A stretch of 64,000 bases of DNA, taken from Methyloferula stellata AR4. GTDB taxonomy: Bacteria > Pseudomonadota > Alphaproteobacteria > Rhizobiales > Beijerinckiaceae. This document shows, piece by piece, positions 9,331 through 21,868 of this stretch. Under the pieces are notes generated by a model, which saw nothing but the letters and a program-made list of their open reading frames with translations, was not told where the DNA came from and did no database searches. Both the position numbers and the translations under genes were made by a program. The stretch spans positions 124,001 to 188,000 of the forward strand of contig NZ_ARWA01000001.1 of assembly GCF_000385335.1 (NCBI RefSeq), given 5' to 3'. Positions within the stretch are counted from its first letter, which is position 1. Each line of letters starts with the position of its first letter.

Positions 9331-9419
9331 TGGTCTTCCACGCTTTTGACGGCGCCGGAGACTACCTTGAGGGGTGCCGATGGCAAGCTCGATGTCGCTT
9401 CTTGAAGGAGGATATTCAA
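9331..9419 (+). promoter_or_regulatory. ROSE-type RNA thermometer in the hsp20 leader
   Basis: The leader can fold into three hairpins. GGTCTTCC near 9332 faces GGAGACTACC near 9356. GAGGGGTGCCGATGGCAAGC at 9369-9388 folds on the TGCC/GGCA stem. The last stem pairs TCGCT (9395-9399) and the following TTC with the ribosome site AGGAGGA (9406-9412). This order and the UYGCU anti-ribosome-site element match ROSE thermometers of rhizobial small heat-shock genes, which melt on heating to allow translation. Confidence 0.72.
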
Positions 9420-9887
9420 ATGCGTCACTTCGATCTTTCCCCGCTTTACCGTTCGACCATCGGCTTCGATCGTCTCTTCAATATGATCGACGAGGCCGCC
9501 GGCCATGAGACCACGCCAACTTATCCGCCCTATAATATCGAGCGGACAGGTGAAAACTCCTATCGCATCAGCGTCGCCGTCGCGGGTTTTTCGGAAGCCG
9601 AGCTTTCGATCGAAACCAAAGAGCATGGCCTGACGATCCGCGGCTCGAAAGAAGTCCGCAAGGAGAGCGACCCGGCTTCCAAGGAAGTGCTTTATCAGGG
9701 CATCGCCGCGCGGGCTTTCGAGCGCCGCTTCCAGCTTGCCGAACATGTGCAGGTGATGGGCGCCAGCCTTGAGAACGGCTTGCTTCATGTCGATCTCGTA
9801 CGCGAGATTCCGGAAGCCCAAAAGCCGCGCCAAATTCCGATCGGCAAATCCACCCCGAAGGTCGTCGAGACCCAAAAGGCTGCTTAA
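9420..9887 (+). CDS. Small heat-shock protein, Hsp20/IbpA family
   Basis: 155 residues from the ATG at 9420, directly after AGGAGGATATTCAA; a longer upstream frame would run through the thermometer. Residues about 35-130 are an alpha-crystallin domain. The N-terminus PLYRSTIGFDRLFNMID is the class-A IbpA-like form of rhizobia. The protein is an ATP-independent holdase that binds unfolding proteins in the cytoplasm for later refolding by DnaK/ClpB. Synthesis is probably controlled by the upstream ROSE element. It is monocistronic, with a strong terminator 26 bases after its stop. Confidence 0.95.
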   Translation: MRHFDLSPLYRSTIGFDRLFNMIDEAAGHETTPTYPPYNIERTGENSYRISVAVAGFSEAELSIETKEHGLTIRGSKEVRKESDPASKEVLYQGIAARAFERRFQLAEHVQVMGASLENGLLHVDLVREIPEAQKPRQIPIGKSTPKVVETQKAA

Positions 9888-9912
9888 TCGCGTATCTCCC
9901 GCGGTATCAGCG

Positions 9913-9939
9913 ATAAGGGCGCCTCAAGGGCGCCCTTAT
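9913..9939 (+). terminator. Rho-independent terminator, probably bidirectional
   Basis: An 11-bp perfect stem (ATAAGGGCGCC facing GGCGCCCTTAT) with a 5-base loop is followed by TTATTTC. It lies between the convergent hsp20 and the leftward exported-protein gene, and has A/T-rich flanks on both sides. Confidence 0.85.
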
Positions 9940-9956
9940 TTATTTCGGAAGAATGA

Positions 9957-10766
9957 TCATTTCCCGTCGTTGGGAGCACTGGGCGCCGGCGGCGCCGGTT
10001 CGTCCGTATGCGGAGCCGGCGGAGGCGTCACGGCTTTCGCCTCGTCGGCCACCGGCTCATTGGCTTTGGGCCCGCCCGCCCTGCCTGGCTCCGGCTCTTT
10101 CGGCGCCTTGCTCTCTTCGGAAGGCAGCGGGCCGCCTTGTTTTTTGATTGGCCCCAAAGGCATGTTTTGAATGAGATGCCCATCCTTGGCATCATAGACC
10201 AGACGGTGGCGCACCGATTTCGAATCTTCGACTTCGGCGAGATAAATATTGCCCTTCTGCCGCGGCGGCGCGATCAACCTGTAGCCGGCCGCCTTGATGC
10301 GGCCTTGGATCATGTCGAGCGACGCGGGGCCGGCGCCGCCGCCTTGGGCTGGCGGCAAACCGGATGGACCGCCGTGCTGGGCAGGCGGCGGGCCGGACGG
10401 ACCGTCGTAAGGTAAGGGCCGGGGCCCCGGACGCCGCGGCGGGTCATACTCGCCGTAGGCCGGACCGGGCGGCGGGCCGCCGGGCCCCGCATCGTCGTAA
10501 GGCCCATAGGGCGGCGGACCGCCGTAAGGTCCGCCATAGGGGCCGGGCGGTGGCGGCGGAGCCCCATCGGGCGGAACGACGTAACGGCCGCCGCCATCAT
10601 AACCGCCATATGGGGAAACGACGTAAGGCCCGTATCCGCGCCCGTAATATTGTGCTTGTGCCGCGATCGGGAGCAACGCTGCAAGGCCAAGGCCCAAAGC
10701 CAATAAGCTTGCTCCGCGTTTCAGCTTGAATCGGCTCAAGACATCACTCGGGTTGACCGGCTTCAT
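9957..10766 (-). CDS. Exported Gly/Pro/Tyr-rich protein with C-terminal PepSY-like region
   Basis: 269 residues from the ATG at 10766, which has CGGAGG 8 bases upstream; a longer frame to 10862 has no better site. A signal peptide (hydrophobic core about 20-38, ending AAQA) is followed by about 110 residues of low complexity rich in Gly, Pro and Tyr (GPYGGPYGG, PPPPPGP). Next comes a compact domain (about 165-230) with the pattern IKAAGYRLIAPPRQKGNIY, reading like a PepSY-type or small beta domain found at the end of many rhizobial exported proteins. The last 40 residues are again Pro/Ala-rich. Probably cell-envelope located; function unknown. It lies 100 bases downstream of the aldolase start on the same strand and could be co-transcribed. 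Confidence 0.8.
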   Translation of the reverse strand: MKPVNPSDVLSRFKLKRGASLLALGLGLAALLPIAAQAQYYGRGYGPYVVSPYGGYDGGGRYVVPPDGAPPPPPGPYGGPYGGPPPYGPYDDAGPGGPPPGPAYGEYDPPRRPGPRPLPYDGPSGPPPAQHGGPSGLPPAQGGGAGPASLDMIQGRIKAAGYRLIAPPRQKGNIYLAEVEDSKSVRHRLVYDAKDGHLIQNMPLGPIKKQGGPLPSEESKAPKEPEPGRAGGPKANEPVADEAKAVTPPPAPHTDEPAPPAPSAPNDGK

Positions 10767-10868
10767 TAGAGGCCTCCGCACTTTCCCACGTACCCGCGCA
10801 ACGTATTCTACGCATCTTGCGCGAAGATCGAGGGAAATGTCGGTCGGAATAAGGCGCACCAAGCAGCT

Positions 10869-11936
10869 TTACTTGGCGATTCCTTGAGCGATTGCGATCA
10901 AGCGGTCGATATCGGCGGAAGCCGTCGCGTAAGACGTGACAAGCCGGACGAAGACCTCTCCTTCGCTCGGAGGGATGACCTCCGGCGGATAATCGCGCAG
11001 GCCCCATTCGTAATAGGCTGCTCCAGCCGCCTTCAGCCTGTTGTCGATCGCGCCCGGAATGATGACGAAAATCTCATTGGCGTCCGGCAGCCACGGGAGC
11101 CGCACGCCAGGTATTTTGGCGAGACCCGCCGCAAGCCGTGCCGCATGATCATTCGCGATCTTCGCGAGCCCGAGCCAAAGCCCCGCGTCGAGATAGGCCA
11201 GCATTTGCGCCCCGAGAAAACGGCCCTTCGAGACCGTGTGACCGGACCGCTTGCGTTGATAGGCAAAGGCTTCGGCCATGGCGGGATCGAAAAAGATCAC
11301 CGCTTCGCAGGCCAAGGCACCGTTCTTCGTCGCGCCGAGCGACAACACGTCGATGCCCGCCTGCCAGCTCATGGCAGCGGGGCTGCAATTTTGCGCGACG
11401 AGCGCATTGGCGAAACGGGCGCCGTCCATATGGACCTTGAGCCCGGCCTCATGCGCCAGCGCGGCAAGGCTCGCTATGTCCTCGCAAGCGTAGGCGGTGC
11501 CTGCTTCCGTCAATTGCGACAAGGACAAAACGGCGGGCTGAACCTGCTTGACCTGGCCACGCGGAAAGGACGCCAAAGCCTTTTTGAAATTAGCGGTTGA
11601 GATTTTACCGGCAAAGCCCGGAATGCCGACGATCTTGGCGCCGGCGGTAAACATTTCCGGCGCGCCGCATTCATCTTCGCTGATATGCGCATCTTCGTGA
11701 CAGAAGACGGCGCCCCAGGGCGGGCAGACCGCGCCAAGCGCCAAGGCATTCGCCGCCGTGCCGGTCGCGACGAAAAAGACCGAGGTTTCATGTTCGAAAA
11801 TTTCGGAGAGCCGCGCCGCGGCTTTCTGCGTGAAAGGATCTTCGCCATAGGAGGCGACGGGCCCCGAATTCGTAGCGACGATCGCTTCGAGGATTTTCGG
11901 GTGCGCCCCGAATGTATTGTCGCTTGTAAAATCCAT
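10869..11936 (-). CDS. ltaE: Low-specificity threonine aldolase family (PLP lyase)
   Basis: 355 residues. MDFTSDNTFGAHPKILEAI at the start and ATGTAANALAL (phosphate-binding loop) are typical. So are HMDGARFANAL, with the Asp that contacts the pyridine ring, and SLGATKNGAL, with the PLP-binding Lys. Together they mark the beta-eliminating lyase / threonine aldolase fold. The enzyme splits threonine or allo-threonine to glycine and acetaldehyde in the cytoplasm. Stereospecificity cannot be read from sequence. It sits upstream of the exported Gly/Pro-rich gene on the same strand, with about 400 bases of repeats before gltB. Length is normal. Confidence 0.88.
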   Translation of the reverse strand: MDFTSDNTFGAHPKILEAIVATNSGPVASYGEDPFTQKAAARLSEIFEHETSVFFVATGTAANALALGAVCPPWGAVFCHEDAHISEDECGAPEMFTAGAKIVGIPGFAGKISTANFKKALASFPRGQVKQVQPAVLSLSQLTEAGTAYACEDIASLAALAHEAGLKVHMDGARFANALVAQNCSPAAMSWQAGIDVLSLGATKNGALACEAVIFFDPAMAEAFAYQRKRSGHTVSKGRFLGAQMLAYLDAGLWLGLAKIANDHAARLAAGLAKIPGVRLPWLPDANEIFVIIPGAIDNRLKAAGAAYYEWGLRDYPPEVIPPSEGEVFVRLVTSYATASADIDRLIAIAQGIAK

Positions 11937-12020
11937 GCGGCCAATTCCAAATAGCGGACGTGTTTCTCACCCGTCTTCCTGGACGAGGCAAGGATGATAA
12001 GGACGCACCCGCGCCCAGCC

Positions 12021-12103
12021 TTCTCGCCCTCATCCTGAGGAGCTTGTATTCAAGTTGCGCAAGTGACTTGGAATACAAGCGTCTCGAAGGACGAGGGCGA
12101 GAA
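12021..12103. repeat. 83-bp inverted repeat
   Basis: The outer arms TTCTCGCCCTC and GAGGGCGAGAA are exact complements. Inside, CTTGTATTC faces GAATACAAG, so the whole element can form one long hairpin. It belongs to the CCTCATCCTGAGGAGC family also seen near 48336 and 17092. Confidence 0.75.
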
Positions 12104-12132
12104 GCGGAGCAAAAGATCGTTCTGGGCTGAGC

Positions 12133-12185
12133 GGTCCCTCGTGCTTCGAGACACCGCCTTTGGCGGCTCCTCAGCATGAGGGACC
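12133..12185. repeat. 53-bp inverted repeat, same family
   Basis: GGTCCCTC and GAGGGACC form the outer stem, and CCGCC/GGCGG the tip (CACCGCCTTTGGCGG). It is a second copy of the dispersed hairpin family, directly upstream of gltB. Confidence 0.75.
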
Positions 12186-12342
12186 TTTCATCCGATGGTC
12201 CGGGGCAACCGAGTTCCCGCTTGTGGAACCCGATCAAATCTGCAATCTTCGCCATTGATAGGACAGCTTTACTGACCATTTTAAATCAAGCCCGGCATAC
12301 GTATGGCGCCGGCGAGGTAAAGCCAAGGAGCGGAGCCCAAGG

Positions 12343-17091
<4,749 letters not shown>

Positions 17092-17152
17092 GCTGCCTCA
17101 TCCTTCAAGACGCTCACCTCGTGAGGCTCCTGGGATGAGGGAAGCTGCAAAT
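17092..17152. repeat. Imperfect inverted repeat downstream of gltB
   Basis: CTGCCTCATCC and GGATGAGGGAAGC form the arms and CTCACCTCGTGAG the tip. It directly follows the gltB stop and may act as a transcription end or RNA-stabilising hairpin. It is a member of the CTCATCCTGAGG family. Confidence 0.6.
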
Positions 17153-17178
17153 CATCGCGCCGACGTACCTTGTATGTG

Positions 17179-17523
17179 TCACGACAAGGAATCAGGCCAA
17201 CGAAAGACGATAGAGTTTCGAATTTTATCACTAAGTAAAACGGTCGCAACAGTGCAAAGTATGAAGCTGCATAGGCCTACAATAAGCAGTTTTAGTCTTG
17301 ACCAACGCTCCCTTGCGATAGCTTCGACAGCTATCGCACCGAAAACAACGACCAAGACTATTAGTAAGATCCAATTGGCGATAATTTTCGACCGGCGCAG
17401 CGGCCAGTAAAAAGCATCGATCAATTCTGCGTCGCTTGGATCTGCAATGAAAATATAGGGAAGAACGACGGCAGCTCAAATAAGGACTCTTATGCAAAAG
17501 GCGGCCTTTGTCCTTCCGCTCAT
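17179..17523 (-). pseudogene. Small two-helix membrane protein gene interrupted by an in-frame TGA
   Basis: Reading left from the ATG at 17523 gives MSGRTKAAFCIRVLI, then TGA, then continues in the same frame with AVVLPYIFIADPSDAELIDA and a clear two-helix membrane protein ending at 17179. Without the TGA the product would be 114 residues with helices near the TGA, at about 50-68 and 78-95. If intact expression persists it could restart at the TTG at 17424 (81 residues). It begins 24 bases after the hemW stop on the same strand, so it is probably the last gene of that operon. Base composition is more A/T-rich than its neighbours. I do not recognise the family. A nonsense mutation is the simplest reading. 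Confidence 0.5.
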
Positions 17524-17546
17524 GATCGTCTTTTAGACTCCCAAAT

Positions 17547-18716
17547 TTAAGCCGCCAGATCCGCCACCACGGCATCGAGCAGCGGAAAGCCCTCCTGGCT
17601 GACGCGCAGCCAGCCATGCGGCGTATATTCCACCATGCCCTCTTCGACGAGCGAGGCGATGCGCTGCGGATCGAGGCTGCGTCCGGAGAGCGCCTGAAAC
17701 CGCGACGGCTCGATGCCTTCGGTCAGCCGCAGGCCCATGAGCAAAAACTCATCGCCCTGCTCTTCGGTCGACAACAATTCGTCTTCGACAAGCGCATGGC
17801 CGTCGGTTTCGACAACCGTCAGCCACATTTCAGGATGCTGTTCGGTCGATTGCGCACGGCGACCCTTCGCGGTCTTAATGCGCCCATGCGCGCCGGGGCC
17901 GACGCCGACATATTCGCCATAGCGCCAATAGATGAGATTATGCCGGCTCTCGGCGCCCGGCCGCGCGTGATTTGAAATCTCGTAGGCGGGCAGTCCCGCC
18001 TTCGTCATGATCTCTTGCGTGATGTCCCAAAGGGCGCGCGCCTTGTCGGCATTCGGCAGTTTGAGTTTTCCCGCATCCCGCAGGCGCTCGAACATCGTGT
18101 CCGGCTCCACCGTCAATTGATAGAGCGACATGTGATCGGCCGTATGCGACAGCGCGGCTTGCAGCTCGTTTTTCCAAGCCTCCACCGTTTGGCCAGGCCG
18201 TGCATAGATGAGATCGAAGGAATAGCGATCGAAGATCGAGGCCGCGATTTTCACCGCCGCGAGCGCCTCCGCCGATGTATGAAGACGTCCGAGCGCTTTC
18301 AGATCGGCATCGTTCAAAGCCTGCACGCCGAGCGAAACGCGATTGACGCCGGCCGAACGGTAGCCGCGGAAACGTCCGGCCTCGACGCTTGTCGGATTGG
18401 CTTCGAGCGTGATTTCCGCGCCGGGCAGGATCGTCCAATGTTTGGCGATTGCCCCGAGAATGGCTGAAACCGTCTCCGGCTTCATCAAGGAGGGCGTGCC
18501 GCCGCCAAAGAAGACCGAGGCGACCTTGCGGCCTTTTGTCAGGGCGGCGCGATGCGCAAGCTCCGTGCGGAAGGCTGCGACAAATCTCTCTTCGTCGATC
18601 GGATTGGCACGAACATGGCTATTGAAATCGCAATAGGGGCATTTCGACAGGCAGAAAGGCCAGTGCACGTAAACACCGAAGCCGGGATCCGCCGGAACAT
18701 AGGTTTGGCTCGCCAT
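17547..18716 (-). CDS. hemW: Radical SAM heme chaperone HemW
   Basis: 389 residues from the ATG at 18716 (AGGA about 13 bases upstream); a TTG at 18758 would add 14. The radical-SAM cluster motif is FCLSKCPYCDFNSH. The residue after the third Cys is followed by Phe, whereas true HemN has a further Cys there, so this is HemW-type rather than coproporphyrinogen oxidase. Other matches are VFFGGGTPSLM, ITLEANPTS and RVSLGVQALND. The C-terminal winged-helix region is complete. HemW inserts heme into respiratory enzymes. Many relatives have rdgB/rph next to hemW; here the neighbours differ. The broken small membrane gene follows closely. Confidence 0.93.
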   Translation of the reverse strand: MASQTYVPADPGFGVYVHWPFCLSKCPYCDFNSHVRANPIDEERFVAAFRTELAHRAALTKGRKVASVFFGGGTPSLMKPETVSAILGAIAKHWTILPGAEITLEANPTSVEAGRFRGYRSAGVNRVSLGVQALNDADLKALGRLHTSAEALAAVKIAASIFDRYSFDLIYARPGQTVEAWKNELQAALSHTADHMSLYQLTVEPDTMFERLRDAGKLKLPNADKARALWDITQEIMTKAGLPAYEISNHARPGAESRHNLIYWRYGEYVGVGPGAHGRIKTAKGRRAQSTEQHPEMWLTVVETDGHALVEDELLSTEEQGDEFLLMGLRLTEGIEPSRFQALSGRSLDPQRIASLVEEGMVEYTPHGWLRVSQEGFPLLDAVVADLAA

Positions 18717-18982
18717 TTTCGCTCTATGTCCTGATTGCGCGGCAGAGGGCCGATCCAAAAGAACTCAACCTTCGTCGCGACACAGTGATGAGGGCAAAAG
18801 ACGCGCCATACGCTTGCCGAAAACACCCGTCATGGCTGGCCTCAGGTTTGGCTAGACCTGTGCCAAAATGATACGTGGGACATTATGCGATTCCCAGTCT
18901 CATCATGCTAGCCAAAAGTTAAGGCGGCGTTCACCACGTTTTTGAGAATCCAGGGAGAAATCCCCCAGTAAAAGGATGCGTT

Positions 18983-19801
18983 TTGAGCTATCTGGTCCCC
19001 CCGCCTCTGCCGGCGCCGGTTGTCGTCACGAAAGATGTCGGCGGCTTCGTCAGCGAATACCAGGCGCGCACCGAGGAATACCGCAAGGAGAATCGGGAAG
19101 TCAGGCTGCACGAGTGCCGTTCGGCCTGCACTTTGGCGCTCAGCCTGCCGAATGTTTGCGTCTATCCAAACAGCATCCTGAAGTTCCATCTCGCCTATAA
19201 TGCCCGAAATCACATCAGCGACTACGGCGTTTCGTCCGAGCTGTTCAACTCCTATCCCGACGCGGTGCGGGCACGTCTTGGCACGCTCACGCGCGAATAT
19301 AAAGTCATCTCGGGCGCCGAATTGATTCAACTTGGCATCAGGGATTGCAACGAACCGCGCATCATGGTCGCGTCGGTCGGCAAGACCGTGCCGCGGCCGG
19401 TCGATCCGGACATCTCGCTCTCCGGCATGATGCATAGCGTGGCAAACGCGTGGTCGAGAACAGGCGCGAGCCAGCCCCCGCCGGTTCCAAGCGAGCCGGT
19501 CAAACTGGCTTCGCGCGAGCCGGCCAAACCCGCACCGTCCGATGTGGTCTTCGCCGCTTTTCCCTTGCCGCCGGCCCGTCCGCAGGAACTCAGCGGGACA
19601 GAGGAAGAGACAGATTCGAAGCTGACCCTGGCCGAAGACAAGGCCGCCGACGTGCCGCTGCCGCCAAGCCGCCCGGCCAGTCTCACGCTTTCCTATACGC
19701 AACGGCTGCCGGTTCTGGCGCGGCCGCGGATCATGGCCGGCGCTGCGCCAATTTTGCCGAGCCAGACATTCGTCGCACTCGCCACGATCACCCAGCGTTG
19801 A
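18983..19801 (+). CDS. Putative exported ClpP/crotonase-fold protein with proline-rich tail
   Basis: 272 residues. The start is a TTG at 18983 with AAAAGGA 6 bases upstream; the frame opens only 60 bases earlier and has no ATG. The motif HECRSACTLALSLPN, with Val-Cys-Val-Tyr-Pro and LKFHLAYNA, resembles the Cys-x-Ser-Ala-Cys-Thr pattern of COG3904-type periplasmic proteins of the ClpP/crotonase fold, where the Ser is the nucleophile. No clear signal peptide is present from this start, which is odd, so an upstream exon-like portion may be lost or the start is wrong. Residues 165-250 are Pro/Ala-rich with PLPPARP and PLPPSRP, like the tail of the murein hydrolase at 251. Fold call is tentative. 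Confidence 0.65.
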   Translation: MSYLVPPPLPAPVVVTKDVGGFVSEYQARTEEYRKENREVRLHECRSACTLALSLPNVCVYPNSILKFHLAYNARNHISDYGVSSELFNSYPDAVRARLGTLTREYKVISGAELIQLGIRDCNEPRIMVASVGKTVPRPVDPDISLSGMMHSVANAWSRTGASQPPPVPSEPVKLASREPAKPAPSDVVFAAFPLPPARPQELSGTEEETDSKLTLAEDKAADVPLPPSRPASLTLSYTQRLPVLARPRIMAGAAPILPSQTFVALATITQR

Positions 19802-19954
19802 GTCATCGGAGCGAAAACACGCACGGTAAAGGCCGGTGCGCAGAGGCGCATGGCAAAGAATGGAAACTTCTCACTCCGGCGCATTGCCTGGAACTTGCAT
19901 AGGAACTCCGATAGCCGCTTGATCCCGCCTTTGACTCAGGGGAGCCAGCCAAAC

Positions 19955-20146
19955 GTGTCCGCCGACGCCTCGCAAACGCCTTCCAGCACCGACCGCAAAA
20001 TGCATCTCGACACGGCCGATGCGGAAAACCGGATCGATGGCCTGTTTCGCGATCCGCAAACCGACGCGATTTTCGACGCCTATGTCGCCGGCGAAATTCC
20101 GGCGACTGAGATCGCTCCGCGCATCCACGCCCTTCTGGGATTATGA
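19955..20146 (+). CDS. VbhA-like antitoxin of a Fic protein
   Basis: 63 residues from the GTG at 19955, chosen because GGGGAG lies 11 bases upstream and the product then matches VbhA in length; a longer frame from 19850 is less likely. Thr20-x-x-x-Glu24-Asn25 (TADAEN) fits the inhibitory motif (S/T)xxxE(G/N), and with this start it falls at residues 20-25 as in VbhA of Bartonella. In that family the Glu blocks productive ATP binding by the Fic enzyme. The rest is a small helical domain (IFDAYVAGEI). The Fic gene follows after 6 bases, so the two are co-transcribed and probably form a complex. Confidence 0.82.
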   Translation: MSADASQTPSSTDRKMHLDTADAENRIDGLFRDPQTDAIFDAYVAGEIPATEIAPRIHALLGL

Positions 20147-20152
20147 TCCTTC

Positions 20153-20998
20153 ATGCCGAATTACACTTACACGGAGACCGGCGTCCTCAAGAACAAATTC
20201 GGCATTCAAATCGCAGCGAAACTGCGCCCGGTGGAAGCAGCTTTCGTCGCCGCGCGGCGGATCGAGATCGAAGCGGGGCATGGCCCGAAGCCGACGCTTG
20301 ATTCGGCCTATCTGAAAGGCCTGCATCAGCATCTTTTCCAGGATGTCTATGAATGGGCAGGCCGGACGCGCGGCGAGAAGGTCACGCTCTCGGACGGCAC
20401 GGTTGCGAGCGAAACCGAATTCAACAAGGCCGACGGCAAGGACTATCTCTACGCCCGCCTGTTGCCGACCTCGTTCGAGCAATTCGACAAAGGCCTGCGG
20501 GACAATCATTTCTGGCGCGGCTCCGACCGTGCGGATTTCGCCAGAGCCGTCACCGACATCATCACCGATTTCACCGCCATGCATCCGTTTCGCAAAGGCA
20601 ATGGTCGGACTTTGAGGATCTTTCTGCGGGAGCTTGCGCGCGAGGCCGGCCATGCGCTGGATTTTTCGGTGATCTCGCGCGAGCGCATGCGCCATGCCGC
20701 GATCTCTCTGCACGAGCTCGACGACACGACTTTCTATCGCAGCCTGATCACCGAATTGCTCGACCCGGAGCGCGTCGCGGCGCTCAAAGCAGCGATCGCC
20801 TTTTTCGACGCAGAAAAATTTCCCTGGAACGATTATGAGATCGCGACGCCTGAACCCGGCCAAACGGCAGAGCTTGTTTTGACGAGCGTGCAAGGCCCCT
20901 ATTTCATCGGCCACGGCCCCTTGCAGATTCTCGTCGGCAAGCTGTCCGACCTGCGTGAACCGATCCCGAATGTGGGCGACGCTTTTACTCTGGCGTAA
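20153..20998 (+). CDS. Fic-domain protein (toxin partner), non-canonical Fic motif
   Basis: 281 residues. The Fic core spans about 50-200. The signature at 144-153 reads HPFRKGNGRT, where the family consensus is HxFx(D/E)GNGR. The catalytic His144 and the Gly-Asn-Gly-Arg anion-binding loop are intact, but the acidic residue that holds Mg2+ is Lys148 (codon AAA). The flap and substrate-dock region (TFYRSLITELLDPER) look normal. A C-terminal domain (about 215-281, VQGPYFIGHGPLQILVGKL) resembles the OB-like or antitoxin-binding tail of Bartonella Fic proteins. Canonical members transfer AMP to target proteins; with Lys the chemistry could be lost or altered. The VbhA-type antitoxin upstream argues that the protein still has, or recently had, toxicity. 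Confidence 0.88.
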   Translation: MPNYTYTETGVLKNKFGIQIAAKLRPVEAAFVAARRIEIEAGHGPKPTLDSAYLKGLHQHLFQDVYEWAGRTRGEKVTLSDGTVASETEFNKADGKDYLYARLLPTSFEQFDKGLRDNHFWRGSDRADFARAVTDIITDFTAMHPFRKGNGRTLRIFLRELAREAGHALDFSVISRERMRHAAISLHELDDTTFYRSLITELLDPERVAALKAAIAFFDAEKFPWNDYEIATPEPGQTAELVLTSVQGPYFIGHGPLQILVGKLSDLREPIPNVGDAFTLA

Positions 20999-21049
20999 CA
21001 ACCGCTGCGGACGGGCAGATCATAAATTTGCGGGAAATCTTAAAATCGG

Positions 21050-21125
21050 TGGTGGGCCGGGCAGGACTCGAACCTGCAACCAGACCGTTATGAGCGGCCG
21101 GCTCTAACCATTGAGCTACCGGCCC
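21050..21125 (-). tRNA. tRNA with CAU anticodon, probably tRNA-Ile2
   Basis: The minus strand folds as a 76-base tRNA with a GGGCCGG acceptor and a D arm GCTC/GAGC. The anticodon stem GGCCG/CGGTC carries loop CTCATAA, the T arm is complete and CCA is encoded. The anticodon is CAU. The body, with GGTTAGAGC and CTCATAA, resembles bacterial tRNA-Ile2, whose C34 is changed to lysidine by TilS to read AUA. An elongator tRNA-Met cannot be fully excluded by eye. Confidence 0.9.
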
Positions 21126-21303
21126 GGCAGGCCTCGAAGGTCAGCTTCGAATCCCAATTTATGCCGGATGCGCCTTTTACCGCAACGTGCGGCAGGTGCA
21201 ATCCGCGGCGCAAGGCGCGCTTGCCCGAAAGGCGTCAGCTTTGTCCGTCAGGCACATCTTGTCCGCTGTGCACATGATGCCGATGCGCGCAACGTCTCAG
21301 CAA

Positions 21304-21378
21304 TGGTGGGCGCGACAGGGATCGAACCTGTGACCCCTACCATGTCAAGGTAGTGCTCTCCCGCTGAGCTACGCGCCC
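21304..21378 (-). tRNA. tRNA-Val (GAC)
   Basis: 75 bases on the minus strand: acceptor GGGCGCG/CGCGCCC, D arm GCTC/GAGC, anticodon stem CTACC/GGTAG with loop TTGACAT (anticodon GAC), T arm ACAGG/CCTGT and encoded CCA. It is followed on the same strand by the CAU tRNA 178 bases downstream and preceded by cpdR, a familiar rhizobial arrangement. Confidence 0.95.
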
Positions 21379-21484
21379 GCAGCGGAGCGTACTCGACGCA
21401 CCGTTGCCGTTGGTCTGGGAATATATCGCCTTGCGCTGAGGTGCAAGGCGGATTTGGAGGGTCAATTTCGCGCGGGAAAAGGCG

Positions 21485-21868
21485 TCAGGCTGCGAGAAGC
21501 TTTTGGACTTCGCCGACGAGGTCCTTGAGATGAAAGGGCTTCGACAGGATCTTCGCCTGCTTTGGCGCGTTATTGTCGGGGTTGAGCGCCACGGCGGCAA
21601 ATCCCGTGATGAACATGACCTTGATGTCCGGATCAAGCTCTGTAGCCCGGCGGGCGAGCTCAATTCCGTCCATTTCGGGCATCACAATGTCGGTCAGGAG
21701 CAATTCATAGGGCTCTTCGCGCAATTTATTATAGGCGGAGAGACCATTGTCGAAGGAAGATACTTGAAAACCGGCGGTCTCGAGAGCTTTGGCAAGGAAA
21801 CGCCGCATATCATGGTCGTCCTCCGCCAGGAGAATCTTGTAATTCGGCAGAATCGGGTTTTCAGTCAT
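21485..21868 (-). CDS. cpdR: Cell-cycle response regulator CpdR
   Basis: 127 residues, a lone receiver domain. The acidic pair Asp17-Asp18 (AEDDHD), the phospho-acceptor Asp60 (LLTDIVMPEMDG), Thr/Ser in MFITGFAA and Lys in LSKPFH are all present. The sequence matches CpdR of Caulobacter and rhizobia. There the unphosphorylated form brings ClpXP to the pole to degrade CtrA and PdeA, and the CckA-ChpT phosphorelay inactivates it. No output domain is expected. Its place between tRNA-Val and the N-formylglutamate amidohydrolase gene is the usual one in Rhizobiales, which supports the identification. Confidence 0.93.
   Translation of the reverse strand: MTENPILPNYKILLAEDDHDMRRFLAKALETAGFQVSSFDNGLSAYNKLREEPYELLLTDIVMPEMDGIELARRATELDPDIKVMFITGFAAVALNPDNNAPKQAKILSKPFHLKDLVGEVQKLLAA

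Larger units (their letters stand above)
11937..12342. other. Intergenic region filled by two hairpin repeats
   Basis: This spacer separates the leftward aldolase gene from gltB. It holds the two long inverted repeats listed at 12021 and 12133 and no supported gene. Promoters for both genes should be here; gltB has AAGGAGCGGAGCCCAAGG before its ATG. Confidence 0.5.

Noticed and set aside
17476-17481. In-frame TGA in the small membrane gene as a selenocysteine codon
   Set aside because: No selenocysteine-type hairpin directly after the TGA was evident, and the surrounding sequence is a membrane helix, not a redox site.
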